Positions 1 through 7,050 of a DNA stretch of 34,042 nt are shown piece after piece (positions within the stretch are counted from its first letter, which is position 1; every line of letters starts with the position of its first letter). Both the position numbers and the translations under genes were made by a program. Source of the DNA: an uncultured Lentisphaeria bacterium (GTDB taxonomy: Bacteria; Verrucomicrobiota; Lentisphaeria; Victivallales; UBA1829); NCBI GenBank assembly GCA_949287225.1, contig CASEFP010000224.1, positions 1-34,042 of the forward strand, given 5' to 3'. A model generated the notes under the pieces. That model saw only the letters and a list, made by a program, of their open reading frames with translations, had not been told where the DNA came from and ran no database searches.

Positions 1-14
1 AACAGTTTCATACA

Positions 15-131
15 GCGATGCTCTGCATCGCAAAAATGCTTCGTGCAGGACTATCAGTCCTGCCGCGGTCCAGCTGCGTAAGCTGGTCGCCGCAGGCGAA
101 ATCCCCGATACCGCGTATGCTTGCATCGCGG
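15..131. repeat. Cluster of four successive hairpins
   Basis: Four inverted repeats follow one another in about 117 bases. The first has 7-bp arms GCGATGC/GCATCGC around TCT (15-31). The second has 8-bp arms GCAGGACT/AGTCCTGC around ATC (45-63). The third has CCAGCT/AGCTGG around five bases (70-86), with outer GCG/CGC at 65-67 and 88-90. The fourth has CCGCG and ATGC pairing with GCAT and CGCGG, with one bulged T (111-131). No gene is recognised here. The region could be a dispersed structured repeat (REP/MITE-like) or a structured RNA; the window holds only one copy, so its class is unknown. Confidence 0.5.
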
Positions 132-163
132 TAATTCATTCGTTATTTGGCCGCGCAGAGCAT

Positions 164-202
164 GAAATCCCGGTCTGGAGAAGATGGAAACCGGGATGTT
201 TC
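164..202 (-). terminator. Possible terminator of the small lipoprotein operon
   Basis: A perfect 8-bp inverted repeat ATCCCGGT (167-174) / ACCGGGAT (190-197) has a 15-base loop. It lies just beyond the stop of the DUF1318 gene on the minus strand. The trailing T run is short (TTTC), so termination is only plausible. Confidence 0.35.
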
Positions 203-211
203 CTTACCCGT

Positions 212-589
212 TTATTTTTTTGTCCACATCCCGTCTTTGCGGATGTATTCACCGGGTTTCGCCAGCTTTGCCAGTTTCGCCGCGCGCATGGCGCCGACCG
301 TTTCGACTGCGACATTCTCCTTTTTTGCGATGAAGGTGTAAACTGTTGTCCGGTCGGCATTTTCGGCTTTGACCACTTCCGCAGCCTTTGCCGGATCAGC
401 AGCCTTTGCACCGGGAACGAGTTCCAGATAGCCTTTTTCATTTTCGCCGACGGTGCCGGCTTTTTTCAGCTGGATGATCTGCGGAATCCGCTGTTTCATC
501 CGTGTGCGGATGTCCTGCGCGTGAAGGGTCGGGAGCAGAAGTGCGCCGCTCAGAAGGAGAGCCGCAAGAAAGACATTCTTTTTTCTCAT
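212..589 (-). CDS. DUF1318 (YdbL-like) secreted protein
   Basis: A 125-residue protein with a clear signal peptide (MRKKN, a run of Leu/Ala, then LHAQD), so it is predicted to be exported. The mature part is short and basic, with residues IRTRMKQRIPQI near its start and a conserved-looking tail GEYIRKDGMWTKK. This fits DUF1318/YdbL. In Escherichia coli, ydbL sits with ynbE and ydbH; YdbH and YnbE form an intermembrane lipid-transport bridge that YdbL modulates. Here it lies 30 bases downstream of a YnbE-like lipoprotein gene, which supports the assignment. AGGGAA lies about eight bases before the ATG. No ydbH-like gene is adjacent. Confidence 0.75.
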   Translation of the reverse strand: MRKKNVFLAALLLSGALLLPTLHAQDIRTRMKQRIPQIIQLKKAGTVGENEKGYLELVPGAKAADPAKAAEVVKAENADRTTVYTFIAKKENVAVETVGAMRAAKLAKLAKPGEYIRKDGMWTKK

Positions 590-619
590 TGTGATATTCC
601 CTGTTTTTGCTGTTTCGCG

Positions 620-814
620 TTACTGTTCGGTGCTTGCCTTGTCAAGATCGCTGAAATAGTCGTCGAGCGCCTTGTCCACCTTGACATTCACGTCGATCGT
701 GATGTGCACAGGCTTGATTTCGCTTTCGGTCTTGATTTCGTGATGGGTCCAGCAGCCGGTGCAGAGTCCGGCGAGAAGAACCGCTGCGAATGCGGCGGCG
801 GATGTTTTTTTCAT
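620..814 (-). CDS. YnbE-like small lipoprotein
   Basis: A 64-residue protein. It opens MKKTSAAAFAAVLLAGL, followed by a C-T-G-C lipobox-like site at Cys21, so it is probably a lipoprotein. The mature part has the pattern IKPVHITIDVNVKVD, close to the (I)EPITINMNVKI-type segment of YnbE. The start at 814 is preferred over an upstream in-frame ATG at 844 because a strong GGAGGAGG site lies about eight bases before it and the signal peptide then begins at once. It is the first gene of a two-gene unit with the YdbL-like gene and follows a consensus promoter. The family call rests on the pairing and on this short motif. Confidence 0.7.
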   Translation of the reverse strand: MKKTSAAAFAAVLLAGLCTGCWTHHEIKTESEIKPVHITIDVNVKVDKALDDYFSDLDKASTEQ

Positions 815-893
815 AAGGAACCTCCTCCGGAGGATGCGTGCCATGCTCCTCCGTCTGTCGTATTTTCATAGATAAAACGGTTTCAGATTACTT

Positions 894-921
894 ATTATAA
901 TGAATATTGGCGATTTGTCAA
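894..921 (-). promoter_or_regulatory. Consensus sigma-70-type promoter for ynbE-ydbL-like genes
   Basis: On the minus strand TTGACA (916-921) is followed after exactly 16 bases by TATAAT (894-899). Both hexamers match the consensus perfectly. It reads toward the lipoprotein gene starting at 814. Confidence 0.8.
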
Positions 922-990
922 ATCGGAAATAGAAAAATTGTGTTTCTGGTGGGGAAAAGTGGCTGTCAAGAGTTTGTAAGCATGAAAAAA

Positions 991-1038
991 GAGCCTTTTT
1001 TTCTTTTTCCGGGACTTGAAATCCCGCAAAACGGGCTC
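991..1038 (+). other. Nested inverted repeats upstream of ABC exporter
   Basis: CGGGA (1010-1014) pairs with TCCCG (1022-1026), and GAGCC (991-995) pairs with GGCTC (1034-1038), giving a two-part stem just ahead of the exporter gene. A T-rich tract (996-1008) lies in the 5' arm, not after the hairpin, so it is not a canonical plus-strand terminator. It could be a leader structure. Confidence 0.3.
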
Positions 1039-1121
1039 ATGTTATGCCGCAGACGGAAAAATCTCCCGAAAGTGAAACCTCAGTCAAACTAAAAAACAGG
1101 ATTCCGACAGGAACTGCAATC

Positions 1122-2927
1122 ATGACAGAATTCAAGGTTTCCGGCCTGATCCGGCAGTATCGGGGGCTGATTCTCCTGTCAGCTCTGACCTCCGTAATGT
1201 TCTCCAGTCTGGCACTGACCATGCCGATGATGCTCAAACTCGTGATCGACCGGGTTCTGCCGTCGCGCGACTGGGCGCTCTTTTTCCTGCTCTCCTCGGT
1301 CATGATCGCGATTTACATTCTGCGTTTCATCATGCGCATCATCACGGGGAATCTCGGAACCTACACCGTGACGCGCATCCTGCTGGATGTCCGGCAGCGG
1401 ATTTTCAAACATCTCCAGAGCCTTTCCCTGCGTTTCTACGAAGAATACCGCACAGGAAAGCTGATCTCGAACGTGATCAGCGACGTGGCACTTCTCCAGG
1501 GGTTGATTACGCTGTGCATCAGCATGGTTGACCAGTTTTTCACGATGGCGTTCATCACCTTCGCCGTCTTCTTCATCAACTGGAAACTGGCTTTGATCGC
1601 GATGTGCGCGCTGCCGATTCATTTTATGAATTTCTATATCTTCAACAAGATCATCCGCAAGGACGCGCTGCTGATGCAGGAGAAGATGTCGGAGATTTCC
1701 GCGAATCTGGCGGAGACGATCAACGGCATCCGCGTTGTGAAATCCTTTTCGAAGGGACGCGCGGAAAGTCTGCACTTTTTCAAGAACATGCGTCCGACGC
1801 TTGAGCTTGCCGTCAGGATGAATCAGGAGGGGAACATCTGCCACGGCATCTACGAGATGCTGACCATTCTCACCTATCTGATCGTGATCTGCGGCGGACT
1901 CTTCACCATCGGCAATGATTTTTCCATCGGCGATTTTGTGGCGTTCTACACCTACATCGGGCTTCAGGTCGGTCCGATTGCCGTGCTCGCCGCCCAGATG
2001 AACGTGCTTTCGCAGGGACTTGCCGGCGCCCAGCGCATTGTGAAGCTCCTGAAGGTGATTCCGGACATCGCCGATTCCCCCGATGCGGTTGAGGCCGGGC
2101 GCCTGACCGGAAAAATCGAGTTCTGTCATGTCACATTCAAATACGCGGATACGCCCATTCTCCGCGATTTTTCTCTGAACATCGAACCCGGTGAGAAGGT
2201 GGCGCTCGTGGGACCCTCAGGATGCGGGAAATCGACAATCGGCAATCTGCTGCTGCGTTTCTACGATGTCACGGACGGCGCGGTCAAAGTAGACGGGGAG
2301 GATATCCGCTCGTTCACGCAGGATTCCTATCGAGCCAACATCGGCGTCGTGCTTCAGGAGCCCTTCCTGTTCAGCGGAACGATCCGCGACAATCTCGCCT
2401 ATGCCAGACCTGATGCGACGATGGAGGAGATCCGTCATGCCGCCGAACTTGCCAATGTCGCCGAATTCGTCGAGAAGCTGGACAAGCGCTACGAAACCAT
2501 CATCGGCGAGAACGGCGCCAGCCTCTCCGGCGGTCAGAAACAGCGCATCGCCATCGCCCGCGCCGTGCTGAAAAATCCCGGCATCCTGCTGCTCGACGAG
2601 GCGACCAGCGCGCTGGACACCGTTTCGGAGAAACTGGTCCAGCAGTCGCTGGACACGCTGATGGAAGGCCGCACGACGATCATCATCGCGCACCGTCTCT
2701 CCACGATCCGCAACGCGGACAAGATCGTTGTTCTCAACAGCGGAAAGATCGAACAGCTCGGCACGCACGACGAACTCATGGCACAGCCCGGAACCTACCG
2801 TGAACTTTACACCACGCAGCAGAAGGCTGCCGCCGAGGACGCTTCCCGCGACCACGACAATATTTTCTATCACCAGCACCCGAAGGCGCTCGAACTCGAA
2901 CGTGCCGCACGCCGCCGCTGGAAGTGA
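1122..2927 (+). CDS. ABC exporter, fused membrane and ATPase domains (MsbA/multidrug type)
   Basis: A half-transporter of 601 residues. The N-terminal half holds the six-helix ABC type-1 exporter membrane domain. The C-terminal half is a complete ATPase: Walker A GPSGCGKST (364-372), Q-loop LQEPF, signature LSGGQ (468-472), Walker B ILLLDE with Asp492-Glu493, and switch His524. Homodimers of this family export lipids, drugs or peptides; the substrate here cannot be told. The start at 1122 is preferred because ACAGGA lies just upstream and the family usually begins close to the RQYRG segment. An in-frame ATG at 1044 would add 26 polar residues and lacks a ribosome site. It stands alone, before the LacI gene. 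Confidence 0.9.
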   Translation: MTEFKVSGLIRQYRGLILLSALTSVMFSSLALTMPMMLKLVIDRVLPSRDWALFFLLSSVMIAIYILRFIMRIITGNLGTYTVTRILLDVRQRIFKHLQSLSLRFYEEYRTGKLISNVISDVALLQGLITLCISMVDQFFTMAFITFAVFFINWKLALIAMCALPIHFMNFYIFNKIIRKDALLMQEKMSEISANLAETINGIRVVKSFSKGRAESLHFFKNMRPTLELAVRMNQEGNICHGIYEMLTILTYLIVICGGLFTIGNDFSIGDFVAFYTYIGLQVGPIAVLAAQMNVLSQGLAGAQRIVKLLKVIPDIADSPDAVEAGRLTGKIEFCHVTFKYADTPILRDFSLNIEPGEKVALVGPSGCGKSTIGNLLLRFYDVTDGAVKVDGEDIRSFTQDSYRANIGVVLQEPFLFSGTIRDNLAYARPDATMEEIRHAAELANVAEFVEKLDKRYETIIGENGASLSGGQKQRIAIARAVLKNPGILLLDEATSALDTVSEKLVQQSLDTLMEGRTTIIIAHRLSTIRNADKIVVLNSGKIEQLGTHDELMAQPGTYRELYTTQQKAAAEDASRDHDNIFYHQHPKALELERAARRRWK

Positions 2928-2989
2928 TTTTTTCTCCGGAGGCGCTGCCTGCTGCCATGAAAAAAAATGTTTTTTTTGAGAAAACTTTC

Positions 2990-3018
2990 TTGAAAAAGTT
3001 AACTTAATCGTTTAAATT
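2990..3018 (+). promoter_or_regulatory. Putative promoter of LacI-family gene
   Basis: TTGAAA (2990-2995), a 17-base spacer, then TAAATT (3013-3018). The -10 overlaps the first operator described next, as expected for autorepression. The match to consensus is moderate. Confidence 0.4.
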
Positions 3019-3037
3019 TGATATTGAAACGATTAAA
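3004..3037 (+). promoter_or_regulatory. Twin LacI-family operators
   Basis: Perfect 10-base arms TTAATCGTTT (3004-3013) and AAACGATTAA (3027-3036) face each other. Each arm is itself a LacI-type site centred on CG (TTAATCGTTTAA and GAAACGATTAAA). The two CG centres are 21 bp apart, two turns of the helix, so two dimers could sit on one face. The site lies 44 bases before the LacI gene and overlaps its probable promoter, which suggests autoregulation. Confidence 0.65.
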
Positions 3038-3080
3038 TGAATTTTGACACTTCCGGAAAAGGGAAGGGGAAATCTGAACG

Positions 3081-4097
3081 ATGGTCACCCTGAAAGACAT
3101 TGCTTTGGCGAGTGGTGTCAGCGCGGCGACGGTTTCGTATGTGCTGAACGACTGTGGGAATGTGAAGATTTCCGCACCGACGCGGGAAAAAGTGCTGGCG
3201 GCAGCGAAACGGCTCGGCTACGAACCGAATGAACTGGCACGTTCTGTCCGGCGCGGCTATTCCAACGTGATTGCGCTGGTTTCGACGACGGGGCCGGGAT
3301 CGGATTACTTTTACAATATTTTCAACAGCATCTGCCGCACGGCCACGCATCTGGACTTTGCGGTCAAGGTGCAGTCGCTGGAGAACGACGCTTCCTGCGT
3401 CCTGAAAATGCTGATGGAACAGCGTGTTGCCGGCGTGATTTTCCATGCGGCGGATTTCGGAACCTGCCGGGAGCTGGCACGGGAACTCCTGAAACGGGAG
3501 ATTCCGATTGCCGCAGTCAACTGCCGGGCGGATATTCCGGAATGTCCAAGTTTTGCTTCCGACGATTTCGGAGGGGCTGCCGCAGCCGTTCACTGCCTCC
3601 ATGAGTCAGGTTGCCGGAGGATTGCCTGCATGACACACCGCGGAGACTGTGATTATATCCGGCTTCGGAATGAAGGGTTTTGCCATGCAATGCGTGAGCT
3701 CTTTCCCGATCAGGAACCGTTTTTTATTGATGATACCGATTTCACTGACCGCCCAACCCGGAACCGGATATGGAAACTTCTGAAAAATCCCGATACACGT
3801 CCGGACGGAATCTTCTGTATCGCGGACGGCCATGCGTTTCATTTTTACCAGCTTGCCTATGAGCTGGGCATCAGAGTTCCGGAAGAGGTTTCCATCATCG
3901 GTTACGGCGATCTCTCCGGCGCGGCGGATGCGATGGTGCCTCTCACGACCGTGAGACAGGCTTTTGCCGAGATGGGGCGCATGGCGGCTGAATCGGTGAT
4001 CGCTGCCGCGCGCGGCGGCGGGGTCATTACTTCTCCCCGAATCGTGGAGCTGCCCGCGTCTGTCCTGATGCGCCGTTCCGTAAGAAAACGGAAGTAA
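3081..4097 (+). CDS. LacI-family transcriptional regulator
   Basis: A 338-residue protein. The helix-turn-helix is at residues 3-23 (TLKDIALASGVSAATVSYVL), followed by the hinge region ending RLGYEPNELARSVRRG, and a periplasmic-binding-protein-like sensor domain of about 270 residues with a typical LSIIGYGD-like element (VSIIGYGDLSGA). It should bind a sugar or sugar derivative and control neighbouring genes. GGGAAGGGGA precedes the ATG by about ten bases. The glycosidase-like gene begins 91 bases downstream on the same strand and is the obvious target or partner. The twin operator upstream suggests self-control. Confidence 0.92.
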   Translation: MVTLKDIALASGVSAATVSYVLNDCGNVKISAPTREKVLAAAKRLGYEPNELARSVRRGYSNVIALVSTTGPGSDYFYNIFNSICRTATHLDFAVKVQSLENDASCVLKMLMEQRVAGVIFHAADFGTCRELARELLKREIPIAAVNCRADIPECPSFASDDFGGAAAAVHCLHESGCRRIACMTHRGDCDYIRLRNEGFCHAMRELFPDQEPFFIDDTDFTDRPTRNRIWKLLKNPDTRPDGIFCIADGHAFHFYQLAYELGIRVPEEVSIIGYGDLSGAADAMVPLTTVRQAFAEMGRMAAESVIAAARGGGVITSPRIVELPASVLMRRSVRKRK

Positions 4098-4188
4098 ACG
4101 GAGACTGCGCATACGGAATACTGCGTCCGCTGCCGATGCGGCGGATGATGGAATAGGAAAAAAGTATCAATCAACAAGGAGTCCAGAA

Positions 4189-6153
4189 ATGGCGAAATTC
4201 AAGTACGGGCTGTTCTACGATTTTCACACAGCCGCCACCCTTCCTGATGTCGGTGAGCGATTTGATGTCGAGGCTTTTACGGATCAGGTAAAATCCTGCG
4301 GTGTGGATTTTCTGACCTGGCACGCGCGCTGCAACCAGGGCAATGCCTATTATGACACGAAAATCGGGAAGCGCCATCCCTCTCTTCAATTTGATCTGAT
4401 CCGGGCTCTCGGGGAGGCGTGCCGCAGAAAGGGAATTCGTCTCAGCGTTTATTTCAATGGACATCTGAGTGATGAGGAACTGCTGCATCATCGCGACTGG
4501 ATGGCCGTTTCTCCGAAGGGGGAGACCTATCAGGGCGGAAACCACCCGGACGGATTCAACGGACCATGGGTTCGCATGGTGTGTTACAATTCCCCCTTCC
4601 GGGAACACCTGAAAAAGATGGCGCTGGAACTGGCGGAGAATTATCCCGTTGACGGCTTTTTCTTCGACTGCCTCGGCGCGTTTCCCTGCATCTGCGAACA
4701 TTGCGCGAAGGAGATGATTGAAAAAGGGATTGATCTCAATGACACGGACGCCGTAACCGCTTTCAGCGCTTTTTCGGTGCACCGCATGTGTGAGGAACTT
4801 AACGCCGCAATCCGGAAGGTCAAGCCCGATGCCCTGCTGTTTTTCAACGGACGCCCCTTCGAGGAGGTCATTCATATGGAGAGCCATTTGGAGTGCGAAT
4901 GTCTGCCGACTGCCGGATGGGGATATGAATATCTGCCGGTCTGCGCACACTACATGCGGACGCTTACCGGAAGTGACAAGGGAATTCTGAACATGACAGG
5001 CCGCTTCAACAACTGGGGCGATTTCGGCGGACTGCGCACGGCGGAGGGACTCGAATATGATCTCTTTTACGGCGCGGCAAACGGGATGCGTCCCGATATC
5101 GGCGGACATTATCATCCGCGCGGCGACCTAGATCTGCCGGTTTTCGACCGCATCCGCGAAGTCTACGGCACTCTGCAGCAGTATGACGAATGGGTGCTCG
5201 ACGCGGTCAACGATCCGGAAATCGCGCTCGTTTATCCCCGGCGCGGCGCCTATCATCCCAGTGGAGACACCCTCTCCGCCGCAGTCCGGATGCTGACCGA
5301 GCTCAAGGTGCAGTTCGACCTTGTCACGGAGTTCTCATCCTGGGAAAAATACAGACTCCTGATTTTCCCCGACGACGTGCTGTTTACAGAGGAATATGCC
5401 GAACGCGTGAAGGCCCATCTTGCGCGCGGCGGATCTGTTATTGCCTCATCGCGTTCCGGACTGGATCCCGAGGGGAAGCGCTTTGTCATCGACGCATGGC
5501 CCGCCGTTTACGAGGGACCCGCGCCTTATGATCCGCTCTATTTCCAGCCGGCGGGCGAATTCTCATCAGGCCTGCCCGACATGCCGCTCTCCGTCTATGC
5601 TTCCGGTTCGAAAGTGCGCCCCGCGGAAGGGGCGGAGGTCTCCATGTATTACGTCAAGCCTTATTTCAACAGGGGCTGGGACGGCCTCCGCTCGAATTGC
5701 TATGTTCCGCCGCGTGAAATCGCCGAAGAACCTTTCCTGGTCCGGAAGGGGAACATTGTCTACATTGCCGCTGAAATCTTCAAAGGTTATTGCAATCGCG
5801 CGCCCGTTCAGCTCCGGCAGATTCTCGGGAAAGTGATCGACACGCTGGCTCCGAATCCGAAATTCCGTTCCGGCACGCTTCCGAGCTTTGCCCGTGCGTT
5901 CGTCCAGAAGAAGGGGACAACGGAGATGGTGCACGTTCTGGCATACTGCCCGGAAAAACGCTGCAATGCCATTGCTCTTGAGGACCGGATTACGCTCGTG
6001 GATACGGAACTCCGGCTTCGGACCGACGGCAGGGAGGTTCATAAGGTCTTCCTTGCACCGGAACGCAGGGAGCTTCCCTTCGAAATCCGTGACGGATACT
6101 GCTGTGTCAAGGTCCCGCGGATCACGGGATATGCGCTTGTTGTTTTTGAATAA
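4189..6153 (+). CDS. GHL6/GH151-like glycoside hydrolase (possible alpha-L-fucosidase)
   Basis: A 654-residue protein with no signal peptide, so probably cytoplasmic. Residues 1-330 look like a (beta/alpha)8 barrel of the hypothetical glycosyl hydrolase 6 type: WHARCNQG near 45, ISVYFNGH-like strand near 90, and VDGFFFDCLG with Asp160 at a strand end, a likely catalytic acid. A Cys cluster (167, 169, 172) follows. The second half resembles the beta-galactosidase trimerisation fold (LLIFPDDVLFT, then a glycine-rich turn). This two-part layout matches GH151 alpha-L-fucosidases as I recall them, but the substrate is an inference. A strong AAGGAG site precedes the ATG, and it is probably co-transcribed with the LacI gene. 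Confidence 0.7.
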   Translation: MAKFKYGLFYDFHTAATLPDVGERFDVEAFTDQVKSCGVDFLTWHARCNQGNAYYDTKIGKRHPSLQFDLIRALGEACRRKGIRLSVYFNGHLSDEELLHHRDWMAVSPKGETYQGGNHPDGFNGPWVRMVCYNSPFREHLKKMALELAENYPVDGFFFDCLGAFPCICEHCAKEMIEKGIDLNDTDAVTAFSAFSVHRMCEELNAAIRKVKPDALLFFNGRPFEEVIHMESHLECECLPTAGWGYEYLPVCAHYMRTLTGSDKGILNMTGRFNNWGDFGGLRTAEGLEYDLFYGAANGMRPDIGGHYHPRGDLDLPVFDRIREVYGTLQQYDEWVLDAVNDPEIALVYPRRGAYHPSGDTLSAAVRMLTELKVQFDLVTEFSSWEKYRLLIFPDDVLFTEEYAERVKAHLARGGSVIASSRSGLDPEGKRFVIDAWPAVYEGPAPYDPLYFQPAGEFSSGLPDMPLSVYASGSKVRPAEGAEVSMYYVKPYFNRGWDGLRSNCYVPPREIAEEPFLVRKGNIVYIAAEIFKGYCNRAPVQLRQILGKVIDTLAPNPKFRSGTLPSFARAFVQKKGTTEMVHVLAYCPEKRCNAIALEDRITLVDTELRLRTDGREVHKVFLAPERRELPFEIRDGYCCVKVPRITGYALVVFE

Positions 6154-6160
6154 TGACTGC

Positions 6161-6196
6161 CGCGCCCGGCCCGTTATGGCGCCGGGCGCGTTTTTT
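6161..6196 (+). terminator. Rho-independent terminator
   Basis: A perfect 10-bp GC-rich stem CGCGCCCGGC / GCCGGGCGCG with a 10-base loop is followed by six T. It ends the plus-strand LacI-glycosidase unit and separates it from the converging permease operon. Confidence 0.93.
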
Positions 6197-6199
6197 GTA

Positions 6200-7030
6200 T
6201 CAACCTTTGACGCCGCCGAGCATGATACCCTTGACCAGCTGCTTCTGCATGAAGAGGAAGATCAGGATCATCGGGATGACACTCATTGTGACCGCCGCCA
6301 TCAGGAGGTTGGTCTGCTGGCCCTGCGAGGAATCGAAGGCGAGCATGCCGATCGGAAGCGTGTAGAGTTCCGGCGATTTGATCATGACCAGAGGCCAGAA
6401 CATCGAGTTGTAGTTGCCGATGAAGGTGAAGATCGTCAGCGTCACGATCGCGGGACGCGCCAGCGGCAGGATCACGGTCCAGTAGAGCTGCCACTTGCTG
6501 GCGCCGTCGATTTCGGCGGCCTCGTCAAGCGAGCTCGGGATGTTCATCATGAACTGCCGGATCAGGAAGGTGCCGAACGCGGAAAACGCCGACGGGAGAA
6601 TCAGGCCCTGGAGCGTGTTGACCAGACCCAGCGAAATCATGTTCTGGTAGTTCGGGATCATCATCACCAGCGAGGGCAGCATCATCGTCGCCAGATAGAG
6701 CAGGAACACGAGGTCGCGCCCTTTCCATTTGAGGCGCGAAAAGCTGAACGCCGCCAGACTGCTTGTGAAGACCTGGAGAAAAGTCACCCATGCCGCCACC
6801 AGAATGCTGTTCCAGTACCAGCGTCCGAACTGCACGCCTTTCATTGTGAAGACGTCGCGGTAGTTTTCCCATTGAAACACGGTCGGAATCCAGGATTCCA
6901 GACCGATTTCCTGGAGTTTTTTGAGACTGGCCAGCACCATCCATGTGAAGGGAAGCACCATCGCCGTCGCGACAAGTGCGAGCACCAGATGAACCAGAAG
7001 CAGTTTCCATCCGTCGAGAGAGAGTTTCAT
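6200..7030 (-). CDS. Carbohydrate ABC transporter permease, MalG type
   Basis: A 276-residue membrane protein of the usual length for MalG-type sugar permeases, with about six helices. The EAA loop that contacts the ATPase is at residues 170-190 (EAAEIDGASKW, then LPLARPA), and the C-terminus ends in the family pattern KGIMLGGVKG. It forms the inner-membrane channel with the larger permease encoded just upstream. The start at 7030 is chosen because AGGAAGG lies about nine bases before it; the open frame continues 32 codons further, with no sign of a longer protein. It is the last gene of the solute-binding/permease operon. Confidence 0.9.
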   Translation of the reverse strand: MKLSLDGWKLLLVHLVLALVATAMVLPFTWMVLASLKKLQEIGLESWIPTVFQWENYRDVFTMKGVQFGRWYWNSILVAAWVTFLQVFTSSLAAFSFSRLKWKGRDLVFLLYLATMMLPSLVMMIPNYQNMISLGLVNTLQGLILPSAFSAFGTFLIRQFMMNIPSSLDEAAEIDGASKWQLYWTVILPLARPAIVTLTIFTFIGNYNSMFWPLVMIKSPELYTLPIGMLAFDSSQGQQTNLLMAAVTMSVIPMILIFLFMQKQLVKGIMLGGVKG

Positions 7031-7050
7031 ATCGCAGACCTTCCTGTCCT

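Noticed and set aside
15..131. The hairpin cluster as a CRISPR array
   Set aside because: The four stems differ in sequence and are not equal repeats with spacers.
1044..1121. Earlier ATG of the ABC exporter
   Set aside because: No ribosome site; the added segment is polar and not typical of the family. It cannot be fully excluded.
1179..2129. Long open frame (316 codons) on the minus strand inside the ABC exporter
   Set aside because: It is antisense to a gene with complete ABC motifs, has charged, repeat-poor composition without a fold, and no ribosome site; such shadows are common in GC-rich coding DNA.
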